64,000 bases of DNA, taken from Vitrella brassicaformis (taxonomy: Eukaryota > Sar > Vitrellaceae). The DNA is taken from positions 20,549 through 84,548 of the forward strand of contig CDMY01000511.1 in the NCBI GenBank assembly GCA_001179505.1, read 5' to 3'. This document shows positions 1-10,060 of the stretch, piece after piece; within the stretch, counting starts at the first letter, position 1, and each line of letters starts with the position of its first letter. A model generated the notes under the pieces. The model had not been told where the DNA came from, searched no databases, and saw only the letters and a program-made list of their open reading frames with translations. Position numbers and translations under genes: made by a program.

Positions 1-31
1 TCTGCTTCCGATTTCTCTATGCCTTACTTAC

Positions 32-703
32 CATGGTTCTTCGTATTCATTGCCTTTGGCGAGAATCAGCCCTCTGTCATATAGGCTGTACTGCCATGGC
101 TCGCCAAAGTCCCACGCCATATCCCACAGGCCTCTCGTAGTCCCCTCCCACTCCCAGCCGCCGCCAGGCGACCAGTTGTCGCGGAAGGCAGATGTCCCTC
201 CCAGGTCAGGCATCCGATCTGGCTCTTCGTTTGGGTGGCTGCCGGTCTAGAGGAAGAGAAAAGCACAGAAATGACCAAAGACACATGCACAAGGCTGTTT
301 TTTTTTTGGTATGTGTACGCGCTTCAATCTGGCCCAATATCGTTTGTTGTGGTCATTCTCACTTCGCAGCCAGCCTGCAATCCACTTTGCCTCGTACGCA
401 TCGTCTACCACCACCTGCACATACAGCACACACAAGGCAGGATGAGTGAACGAATGTATCCTCCTTGCCTTTCCATCTGTCTGAACTCACCAAGTCGCCC
501 GGCCGAGTGTTTGTTAACTCGCAAGCAAGCTTCAATTCATTCCATTTCTTCTCGATTGAATTGTCCGTATAGTAGTAGCTACATGACCGAGGACGCTGGG
601 CCCAGGAGAGTGGCCAAGACGGTTGACCGTACTCGTCATCGCCTCCGCAGCAAAGGGGGACGAACAGGCCGATGAGAAGGAGCGCTATCAGCCACTGAAG
701 CAT
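32..703 (-). CDS. Secreted C-type-lectin-like domain protein (3' end off the window)
   Basis: Three exons on the minus strand, 703-491, 414-319 and 246-32, join in phase with GT-AG borders (donor GTGAGT after 491, acceptor TGCAG before 414). A further donor, GTAAGTAA, follows 32, so the gene continues off the left edge. The ATG at 703 opens a typical signal peptide (MLQWLIALLLIGLFVPLCCG), which is why it is preferred over the ATG at 775. The last exon has the pattern of a C-type lectin-like fold: GGWEWEGTT, then a W..GEPW stretch. Cysteines are sparse in the visible part. Inference: an extracellular or wall-associated sugar-binding protein. A divergent CTLD-like fold is likely, but ligand residues cannot be judged because the 3' end is missing. 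Confidence 0.55.
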
Positions 704-1677
704 GCGAGGTGACAGTCGGGAGAGAGGCGTTAACGCATAGCTCGACGGCAAGAGGAGTCCAACAGTGTCTGTCAAAAAAGGACAGTGGTCAGAAGGTGAC
801 AGTGGTCAGGAGGTGACAGTCGGGGAGGTGGTATGATGATTCCCACGAGCTTCTCCTTTCTTTCGCTTCTACGTTGTTTCAGCGTTGAGCCGCCTTAGGC
901 ATTGCTTTACCGCGTCAGTTGATGCTGATGCATATATTTCTGTCCCCCGTCGTAGCGGCTAGGGGTCAACGCGGGAAACTAACCGGGCCCAGTGGTATCA
1001 ACACCAGTTGATTGATTCACTCTTTCAGCATCGGATAGAGGAGTGATGCCGCATCTAGATCCAGAAAAAACTGAATGCGAAGCGCGGCCTGGAATGCCTA
1101 ATGTCAGAATGGCAAGAACGAACCATATGCGAGCTAGGCTTGCGAGTTAGGGTAGACTGTGTGTTTCCGCAAGCGCAAGCTAGAAGGGATGCATTCGCGA
1201 GGGAAGTTCATGTATGATGTCAGTGCAGACGATCTTTTCAGCCATTACCGAAAGAAGATCTGTATTGACCACCCCTCATGATGCCACATATGGATAGCAA
1301 CGACTATTGACTGACTGGCCAGTCTATCAGCCTCACTGAAGTGAGAGCTCTCTGGCTCTGAGACTTACCGCTCAGCAGATTCTCTATCAGCTGACTATAA
1401 AAGAGGTCCTCACCGGCCTTTTCGCATACCTAAGGCTGCGTTTGTTGCAGACTAAATATTTTGACTTCGAATTTTAATAACTAAACCCTTCACGCCTTCC
1501 TCGATATCTTATTGAGCTCTTCTAAGTCTACAGCACTATATCCCGACAGAATAAGTCTGCGGTCCGATTTTAGATTTGTCATGTTTGGGATGAGATAAGA
1601 GCTCATGGATGAAGATGTAATTTTTCCCCTCCCTTTCATTTCACCCTTTCCTTTCCATACTCGTCTCCTTCATTTCT

Positions 1678-1969
1678 CGTTTCCGTTCATTATTTTTCAT
1701 CCCTCATTTCCAACCTTTGACTGCTTGTCTCTTATTTGTAGTCTTTCTCTTTCCATCTCTCATTTCGGATCTGCTATTACTTATCTCTTATTTCCACTCC
1801 TTGAGTTCTCTCCTCTGCTTTCCCGTTTCCGTTCATTATTTTTCATCCCTCATTTCCAACCTTTGACTGCTTGTCTCTTATTTGTAGTCTTTCTCTTTCC
1901 ATCTCTCATTTCGGATCTGCTATTACTTATCTCTTATTTCCACTCCTTGAGTTCTCTCCTCTGCTTTCC
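1678..1969 (+). repeat. Two tandem copies of a 146-bp pyrimidine-rich unit
   Basis: The block starting CGTTTCCGTTCATTATTTTT at 1678 recurs at 1824 with the same following sequence through CTCCTCTGCTTTCC, giving an exact-looking head-to-tail duplication with period 146. Smaller TCTCATTTCC-type sub-repeats continue on both sides, from about 1620 to 2040. The strand is almost pure C/T. The open frames running through it are composition artefacts. Confidence 0.85.
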
Positions 1970-2128
1970 AGTCTCTTTGACTGCTCATCTCTTGTTTCCA
2001 ACTTTTGCCTTTTCATCTCTCATTTCCAGTCTTTGACGATTAGACGCAGGGTCCAATGCCCTTGTCCAATTCACCTTTCTATCCCATTTACGCCAATCGA
2101 TCCCGTCCATTTACAATGTCCGTTAGCA

Positions 2129-2200
2129 GACCGGTGTGAATTGAACTCTGGACCTTTCGAATACACGTCAGAATCAATATGCCACTCGGCTATGGTGTCA
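2129..2200 (-). other. tRNA-like Pol III box pair (relic)
   Basis: On the minus strand TAGCCGAGTGG (2192-2182) matches an A-box/D-arm, and GAGTTCAATTC (2148-2138) resembles a B-box/T-loop, at a tRNA-like spacing. Only about three acceptor-stem pairs form and no convincing anticodon stem was found, so this is at best a decayed tRNA or a tRNA-derived repeat. Confidence 0.25.
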
Positions 2201-2830
2201 AGTATATTGTTGAGACAGAAATCCAATACTTCGGTCAGAGGCCAGTTAAGTGATACTACCAATCAACCAATGGGCACAAGCGATATGATTGAACTTCATT
2301 TTCACTACCAATAGTTATCCAAGGAGATAAAGTTAGATGTTGTGTTGTCAACATGCCTTCCGAAGCGTTCAAGCATGTGTTTTTTCTCTTTTCACTCGGT
2401 GGAACACTTGCTGATGTGATGTTGCATCCTCGCTGGCACTCTCAACACGTCACCCTTTTATAAGACTAGTGGTCTTCCTTCTGCATCTGAGTTGGTTGGT
2501 TGGTTGGTTATTGTGTTTAACGAGACTCGTGTCTGTAACCCCGGAGGGATTCTATTGTCTCACGCACTAAACTAGCAGCATGTACATGCAAAGCATGCAC
2601 ACGGCCTGTCTACCCCTCCCAGTTGAGAAGGGGCCTCACGGGATCAGCGAGCTTCCCCGGGATCGATCAGCGGGCCTCACGAGCTTGCAGGCGAGCACGA
2701 TGAATGTGCCTCTTCCTCGGCTGCCGAGCAGCGCCTCAACATCTGCATGCACTCATGGCCATTCGTGGTCTGACTCGGCCCTCCCACTATCGTGGGCACG
2801 CCTCGAGATCACTTGCCTGGACACCGGCAG

Positions 2831-4541
2831 CATGAGGCTGCGCACTACGCCAATCAGCGATCTGTCAAGCGCAAGCTCATCTGGGCATCGCTCGTCTGCG
2901 TAAGGGCTATGCATGTATAGCAGAGAATACAGCGATGTCCAAGCAACATGTACGCAGTTTGTTGGTCTGACTGATGCTGTGCAGGTGGTGTTCATGGTAG
3001 CTGAGGTGGTTGGCGGATATCTGGCCTCCTCGATTGCACTCATGACGGATGCCACTCACATGCTGACGGATCTGGTGGCAAACTGCATCGGGTAAGGTTA
3101 TGCATTCATGCATACACAAGTCTACGTACGTTTGGCTGGCTGGCCTCTCGCTCTGTCATGCAGGCTGTTCGCCATTTGGGTGGCATCGAAGCCTGGCGGA
3201 CACGCCCTCTCGTTTGGCTACCACCGAGTCGAGATCCTTGGTGCACTGGTGTCTGTGTTGCTCATATGGGGACTCACGATCGGCCTCGTGTGGGAGGCAG
3301 TTCAGAAGGTTATCAAGCCAGAGCCTGTGGACGGTGCCATCATGACCATCGTAGCTATTGTTGGTCTCGTTGCCAACATCATCATGACGCAAATACTCAA
3401 GGTGGGCAGAGAGATACGTAGACATGCACACATCCGCACGTCAGCTGAGGGTGATCCATCCCTTTCGATCCTGGTGGTTTGCAGATCCACAATCACGGGA
3501 TTGGCGGCCACGAGTGCGACCACCATCACCACGACTCCCATGCCGCCTCATCCGCCCATGACCAACATACCGGTCCGTGCTTCCACGATCACCAGCATGA
3601 AGCCCATCGTGGCCACGATGCGGAGGAGCCCCCCGCCCTACCCCACTATGAGTGCAGTCTGCCACCGTCAGCGTTCTCGACGGCCAATGTCAAAAGGGAG
3701 AAGGGCAGCATGAACCTGCGTGCGGCGTACATGCGTGCTCTCGGCGATTTAATCCAGGTTTGCTTGGTTGGATAGAGCCAACAAGCGATCGACGCACAAA
3801 GAGGGTTGGCTGTTGTGTTATGTTTGTGTGGTCACACCAGAGTGTGGGTGTGATGATCGCCGGCGTGTGCATCTGGGTGCATCCCTCCTGGTTGATTGCC
3901 GACCCCATATGCACCTTCATATTTTCGTTCTTCGTGTTGTCGACAACTCTGGCCATCCTGCGGGACGTCACCACAGTGCTCATGGAAGGCACGCCGAAGG
4001 GGGTGGATGTAGACCATCTGCAAGACGACCTCGCACTCATCCCTGGTCAGTCTGTCCGTTACGGCAACTAATTGTTTTTGTCTGCTTGCTTTGGTCTCCT
4101 GTATGTATAAGTGTTATCGTCTCTCTCGTCCGCCCGTTGTTTGCGTGTTCCGTCAGGTGTTGTTGAGTTGCATGATCTGCACGTGTAGTCCCTGTCTGTC
4201 GGGAAGCCTTCTCTGTCGGTGCACATCGTGGCCGAACAAGAGGACATCGCACCCCGCATCCTGCGAACTGCCACCAAAATATGCCAGGTGCGGTGCATGC
4301 ACGCGCGAGAGAGATACCCATGCATGACCACATGCAGCCTGGCCTGCGTCCATCGCCTTGGCTTGCCTGCTTGTGACTGGCTGGCTGGTTCTCCTGCCTG
4401 CAGGAGCATTCTAACATATTGCACACGACCATCCAAATTGACTACGCCAAGAATCAGCTGGACTGCAACACCATCGCCCATCGCAAGTGCAGCTCTTACG
4501 CCAAGCGAACCCGAAGGAATTCACCAGCCTCCAGGACATGA
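2831..4541 (+). CDS. Cation diffusion facilitator (ZnT-like) transporter with an in-frame TAG; possible pseudogene
   Basis: Exons 2831-2899, 2985-3091, 3164-3401, 3485-3757, 3841-4045, 4157-?, and a last exon starting near 4402 and ending at TGA 4539-4541 join in phase. The protein matches the CDF/ZnT family: TM1-TM2 with [10 protein letters not shown] and the metal-site motif THMLTD, a His-rich cytoplasmic loop between TM4 and TM5 ([12 protein letters not shown]), TM5-TM6, and the C-terminal cytoplasmic domain with ELHDLHV. Two oddities: the second metal-site HxxxD of TM5 reads RALGD (CGT, Arg for His), and the Trp expected after ELHDLHV is a TAG at 4186-4188, upstream of normal-looking coding sequence. 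No start codon is recognised. The first exon may begin at the acceptor before 2831, since the frame is closed by TGA at 2771. Inference: zinc efflux or compartment loading if functional. Confidence 0.75.
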
Positions 4542-5996
4542 CGATGAAGAAACGCATGCATGTATTTGGGGCGTCTTCCCGCAGCCCAGGTGCACGCCTT
4601 GCTCACAGCAAGGCTACGGCAGTACGGCATCACAACCCCCATAGGTAGAAGGTGCGGCACTTTTTTGCTTATGGTGCCGAGTCTTTTGTTGCATCCTCCA
4701 TGTATGCNNNNNNNNNNNNNNNNGCACACGTGTGTGTGTGTGTGTACATCTCTGCGTTTTTTGCTGCTTATGTATGTTCTCATCGGATGAGTGAGCGTGC
4801 CCTTTGTGCATAGGCATATGTGGATAGATTCATGGAGGCGATTTGGACAAGCGAGTGCATGGATGCCATCTGTCAATTATCTCTTCCCATGTATGTACGT
4901 ATCTTAACTCTGACATATTTTACAGGAGTCAGACAATCGGACAGGAACTTGCAGCCGAGTTTTCCTGGTTTTCACCTCTTTGAAGGGACAGGCAATCTGC
5001 TGTGCTATGTAGGTCCGAACGATGTGTCTTGTCCGTGCTTTTGGTCATGGACCCCTCTCTTCCTCCCCTGCTCATTTTTGTCCCATCACCGTGCTTGCTT
5101 GGCTCTTACTCATTCGTATCCCACCAACCCGCCCCTTGCTCGGACGATCTGATAGACGATGGCCAACTGAATGAATGAAACACATACATATATACGTCTA
5201 CGTACTGACCACAGGGTGAATCCATATTCACTTCTCGTCAAAATACTCCCTCTCTCTGGGGTTTCTGGGTTTGCAACCCTACAACCCCAAAAAAACCATA
5301 CAAGGGATTTTCAATGCGAGCGAAGCATACAAGGGTAAAAATACTACTTGTATCCATCTCCGCTTCTCTCGCCGGCTCCATTTGCGAGCTTAGCGCAGCC
5401 GTAAATCTCCGGAGACACACTCTGTCTTGGCGCAAGAGCCCTCGCACCGCGCGACGTAGGCCAGTGTTGCATGATGCATACGCACATGTGTTGTGTGTGG
5501 GTCAGCGGCGGATGTACCTGCCGGTAGGCAGACAAGGAGTCTGTCTGTCTGTCTGTCTGCGCATTGCTTTGTTGTCATGTTTGTTTCTGTGCTCGCCCTT
5601 GCGTGTATGTGCAGATGCTGCGGATGGCGACTGAGGAGGCATGGAGGCACACTCATGACCATGACAGCCTGCCTGCCTGCGTGTTCAAGACCTACATCAT
5701 GATGTGTGTGCAATGCACTGCAATGATGTGCGCATATGTCCCTTTCCATCCTGTGTGTGGTGTGTGCTTTCACCTGACGCGATATGATCGATACGGACCG
5801 TCACTCGCTCTCAATTTTGGATGTATGGCATCATTGGCATGGCATCGATGATTTGGCAACGACACACATCACACACTGATGGATGATATATCTGGAGGAC
5901 GAGTCAGCCATTTCACGCCCTATCGGCTGTACACACACATGCACAGCAATCCACCGGACCTTCACCATGCACGTGGACAGCAACAGCATGCAAGCG
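4542..5996. other. Non-coding interval with a 16-base assembly gap
   Basis: No supported gene. Bases 4708-4723 are N. GT repeats flank the gap, and short AACCCTAC-like motifs occur near 5274. This is probably 3' flanking sequence of the two converging genes. Confidence 0.5.
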
Positions 5997-7500
5997 TTAC
6001 CCCTCCGGCCGTCCCTCCAGAACCACACCATCGAATGCAGCTTCACCACCACTGGCAGCACCAGCAGCAGCAGCAGCCGCCCCTCTCTCAGGGGACATCC
6101 CCCCATCCACTTCCTCTGCGCTGCCCTCCTTGCCCCATACTGATGGCGACACCGACGATTGATGTCTCTCCCTGATCTCCGCCTCACGCCGTCTCTTCCT
6201 TATCGTGCTGGCCCAGTAGATGATAATCCCACCGAACACAACGAAAAACACCAGAGAAGTGGCACCCTGCGCATATCGGTGTGTCCAGAGAAAAATCAAA
6301 GCGTTAAAGAGGCTGCCATAGAAGTAATTGCCCAGAGCCACCATCGCCAGCTCGGGCAGCCGGTCCAGCTGCAGGTATGAGAGCAGCTCGACGTAGCGGC
6401 CATAGCAGAGAATCAGCCAGATGGCCGGCAGCGAGGACCGAATGGCCCTGTGCGATATGAAGATGCCCCACCCCATGTGCCAGATGACGTAGAAAGCCCC
6501 ACCCACACAGGCGGGGTACCAGGGCGACCGGAGGAAGCTCCGCGGCATATCGTTTTCGATCGCTATCCCGCCCTCGCTTGTCACGAGATGCAGGTCGACC
6601 AGCTCGGCATTGGCGCTGCCGAGAGGCGGCAGCACGGGCACAAAGTTGCGTGCAGTGCATGCCTTGGATCGCTGCACCCCGAAGCCGGCCAAAATGAGTA
6701 TGGCCATGGTGCTGTAGATGACTGGCAGATACATGGCGCTCCATGAGTCGTGGAGCTTCCTCTCCGTTGAGAGGAAGAAGAAGCTCAATATGGATGTCAG
6801 GAAGAGCAGCAGGAAGGCCACAACAAAGAAGGCCACTCGTCGGTGCTTGAGCTTTGGCGACCATGAGAAGTTGCTGTCCACTCCGCCGCCCTTCCAAAGA
6901 GAGAACAGCGCCAGAGGGTATATGATTGAATGAAGAGTGTGCCACAGCACGATATAGCAGGCCCACACATAGTTGATGCCGCTCCAGTGCACACCCTTTG
7001 GCTGAACATCCACCTCCTCAGGGGGCTCCTTCGTCAGTATCGACTTGGAAATCAGAGCCTGAACACACACACACCACACACACACACAGACCCCCGACAA
7101 GACACGTCACCATGGCATGGGGTCTATCTCGCGAGTGTCCATGTGTGCGCACCTCATTGTATAGCCCATATGCACACCCGAACAGGGAAAGCGACCGCAT
7201 GTCAAACCGCAAGAACAGAGCCCCCTCACGAATGACAGCCAAAGGCAGCCCATAAGCAAAGAACAGGAACACCAGCACAGGCGGAAGGATGACAAGCCAG
7301 GGCGGCAGGTTCCCCGAGAAGAGCTCGCTCAGCACCGGGGAGAGGAAGAGCACCACGGCCCAGGCCTGCCCTCTCGGCCGCTGCATGGCCACACAGCACA
7401 CCTCCCAGCATGACCGGGATGTCTCGGAGTTGGTGGACGCAGAGGGGTTGTGGGGGACGGTGGCGTCATCAGGAGGGGCTGAGGTGGGCGACGAAGCCAT
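5997..7500 (-). CDS. Polytopic membrane protein of unknown family (about nine TM helices)
   Basis: Two exons, 7500-7153 and 7058-5997, join in phase 0 (GAG|GTGCGC ... TTCAG|GCT) into 469 residues. The ATG at 7500 (MASSPTSAPP) starts a Ser/Pro-rich cytoplasmic-looking head. About nine hydrophobic helices follow, among them WLVILPPVLVFLFFAYG, VAFFVVAFLLLFLTSILSFF and SLVFFVVFGGIIIYWA, and then a basic stretch (RKRRREAEIRER) and an Ala/Gly-rich tail. No family signature was recognised and function is unknown. It could be a transporter-like or lipid-modifying membrane protein, but nothing visible decides this. It lies head to head with the gene starting at 7725. Confidence 0.8.
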
Positions 7501-7724
7501 CCAGCTGGGAATAGCCGCGGAATTGGTCAGGGGAGAGTGATGGAAGGTTCTCGTGGGGCCAGCGAAATGCGGCGAATGCAGTCCAGGAAGCCGCTTTTGT
7601 GAGTCAAAGCCGCTTCAGCGTCACACCACCGAGTGTTATTGAGGGAATGAGCATTTTGTTCTCGAGCGATCCACCTCAGTCTGCGAGCTTGAGCTTGCAA
7701 GCAAGGTGTACCCCACCACTCAAA
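7501..7724. promoter_or_regulatory. Short divergent intergenic region, probable shared promoter
   Basis: 224 bp separate the start codons of the membrane-protein gene (minus) and the presequence-bearing gene (plus). Any promoters for both must lie here or in their 5' ends. No classical TATA element was seen. Confidence 0.45.
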
Positions 7725-9623
7725 ATGAGGCGGTTTGCACGGCCCTTGTCGGGCCTCGTTGTGGCGTCGTCTTCAAACCCTGCGTCGATCTCTGCGTCAT
7801 GCCTGTCAGCGGTGACGCCGCAGCCCTGTGGTGCAGTGAGGGTAACGCGAAGGCACTTCGCCGTCACGGAGAAGCAGGTCGAAGAAGCAGAGGTACGGAA
7901 CAAAACACAGCCGAGAAACAGGAGAAAGGAAGGAAGGGAAGATCTGAATGAGTCAGTGCACCGTTCTAGCTAGTTTGATTGTGTGTTGTGATGCTCGTGT
8001 CGTGTGGGTGGTGCAGAAGCTCAAGGAATGGTTGTTTGCTGCGCGCACGATGGACCCCTACACACTCATGAGCTGGTGAATGAGATGAGATGATCACCGA
8101 CAAGCACTCGCCACCTGTTTGCCGCCTGTGTGGTGTGTGGTGTGTGTGACGGCCCTATGCATTTGTCCACTCACTCCCGTCCCGTCGGTCAGCCCGCTCA
8201 AGTATGAGGTAGATCATGCCAATGTGGCGCGTCAGCGCATCCGGATTATGGACAAGCTCGACCCCCCGCAGATGGCGGTGGCTGGCATGTACTCCTCCAC
8301 ACAGATGGGCGCCGACGTCGATGGACAGGTCAGCCACCGACAGACAGACACGGAATGAAGCGATGAATCCAGCAAGGCGTCTGTTACGTTGTATTGTGTC
8401 GTGTTGTGTTGTGTTGTGTGTGGGATCTGTGCAGACGATGCTGCGAATCATTGACGAAGTGATTGACCGCATGGAGGATGCCTGTGACACCCTGTACGAT
8501 CCTGCGAGGCGCGCAGCGGCACTGCTGGAGTGCAAGTACGGTGTCAAGGTCAGTCAGTCTCTCACAGCCAGCCTCTCACACACACTTACGTGTGCATTCG
8601 TCCATGGCTCCATCCATTCATCCATCCGTCCATCAGGTTGCGGGTGTGCTGCCTCCGCCCCGTCCGCACCCCGAGTCGACCACCCTCTACCGCCTGGCGC
8701 CCAGTGTAGGAAAGATCTCGGACAAGGAGCCCATCGAATGGGAAAAGCAGGTGCTGAAAGTCGAATCGCCCAAGGAAGACACGGAGGTACGAACAGGCAC
8801 ACAGACACCCACACATCCACCCAAGACATGCACACGCACACGCGGCAATCGACGGTGTGTTCGGGTTGTCTGCAGTTAACGGCCGGTCCGCCGGCGACCA
8901 AGCCGTGAGCAGACGCCGCAGATAGATATACCACGATATCGACGCACTACATTTCACTTTTTGCCTGCTCTCCTCCCCCTCTCTCGGTGTGTGTGAGGGT
9001 CAGGTATGCGTTGACGGGTAAGGGTCCTTCGGCCATGGAGGTGGTGCAGAAGACACTCGACGCGGTGTCGCGGTTCGACGCCGACCTGGAGAGCACCGCT
9101 GGCGTGCTCAGACACCTCAAACGGTCAACCACACACACAGACGCAGACCGCCAACAGCCAGACACACACAAAGCACTCAACTCGCCTGTGTGTGTGTGTG
9201 TGTGTGTGCAGTGACTACAAGGAGAAGGCCGACGAGAGTGAACAGAAGCTCAAGGAACTCTTCAAGGCCGAGAAGGTGTGAGAGAAAGAACAGTCCCTGG
9301 ATCATTGCGTGTGTGCATGGGGTGTGCTGCTTGCTTCTGTTGTGGTGGTGGTGGTCGTCAGTTGGACGAGAAGGCAGCTATCAAGGCGCTGGAGGATCTG
9401 GCCTTCTACTCGGCGGGCGTCAAGGAGATCGAGGACAGCCCACCCATGCAGATGGTACCCCCAGAAACACACACACGTGCACACACACGACAAGACACGC
9501 CATCTATGTATCCCTCCCTCTGTGCGCCCACCCACACAGCTGAAGCGCCACGGCTTCCCCACGATCTTCGGCATGGACAAGGGGGCGTTCTACCTGACCA
9601 AACCCGGCGTCGCCCCACAATAG
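7725..9623 (+). CDS. Protein of unknown function with a mitochondrial-type presequence (10 exons)
   Basis: Exons 7725-7892, 8017-8075, 8193-8328, 8435-8548, 8637-8786, 8876-8904, 9004-9123, 9212-9275, 9362-9454 and 9540-9623 join with GT-AG borders and consistent phases into 338 residues ending TAG. The N-terminus (MRRFARPLSGLVVASSSN ... RVTRRHFAV) is basic, Ser-rich and amphipathic with RRHFA, like a matrix-targeting cleavage region. That supports ATG 7725 over upstream codons at 7599 or 7641. The mature part is soluble and helical, with DKLDPPQMAVAGMYSSTQ, an acidic/lysine-rich middle (KEKADESEQKLKELFKAEK) and a C-terminal GFPTIFGMDKGAFYL. No known domain was recognised. Inference: a mitochondrial protein, perhaps a lineage-specific subunit of a respiratory or ATP-synthase complex. 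Only its targeting is suggested by sequence. Confidence 0.8.
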
Positions 9624-9644
9624 CACACCCATTCACACGGACAC

Positions 9645-10060
9645 CCACGACTCTGTTGTATGTGAGCTGCTCACCTCAGTAAGAAGTGTTTGTCGATGTG
9701 ATGCGGCGGTCCAGCCAGGCAGCCAGTCAGCTGACCATGAGGGCGCTGAGGCCATTTTTTCTTTTTGTTTTTTCGCTGACCATGGCATGACCGGCTAGTT
9801 ATGTGATGTGCATCTGCTGCGTCGGCCTGCTGCCGCCCCATCCACCGTCCGTGTGGATGTGGATGGATGGATGGATGGATGGATGGATGGATGGATGGCA
9901 TGAACGGATTCGAGTCTCATCTATGATACGTTCCAATTGATGTGTGTTGTGATGGACAGTCATGATAACTCGTGATCAGCTCAAAAGGATCAATCCGGAT
10001 GCAATAGCGCGGCTGATGGACAACTGGCGAGAAAATGTCTGCTGCTGCCTTGCCGATGGA
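9645..10060 (+). repeat. Dispersed intergenic/promoter repeat, copy 1 (core 9951-9998)
   Basis: The segment from about 9645 (CTCTGTTGTATGTGAGCTGC) closely resembles 40405 onward: GTGTTTGTCGATGTGATGCG, a run of T and the CATGGCATGACCGGCT block. It ends in a conserved 48-bp core, GATGGACAGTCATGATAACT ... GGATCAATCCGG, also present at 15943 and 40763. Here it lies 279 bp upstream of the BTB/TLDc start codon at 10277, so a promoter or enhancer role is plausible. Confidence 0.7.

Larger units (their letters stand above)
704..2830. other. Gene-poor interval, AT-richer than its surroundings
   Basis: No open frame with splice support or recognisable protein similarity was found. It holds a short tandem motif (GACAGTGGTCAG type) near 780-835, a TATA-like TATAAAAG near 1396, the pyrimidine-rich duplication at 1678-1969, a tRNA-like relic near 2129-2200 and a (GGTT)n run near 2492. 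The part just before 2831 probably contains the unrecognised first exon of the transporter gene that follows. Confidence 0.5.

Noticed and set aside
1605-2036. A 143-residue Phe/Ser/Leu-rich open frame
   Set aside because: It lies wholly in the pyrimidine-rich tandem repeat and repeats with the 146-bp unit. No splice or family support.
2339-2577. Possible solo LTR (starts TGTTGTG, ends CAGCA, TATA-like TTTTATAAG inside)
   Set aside because: No target-site duplication, no second LTR and no polymerase or integrase coding sequence was found.
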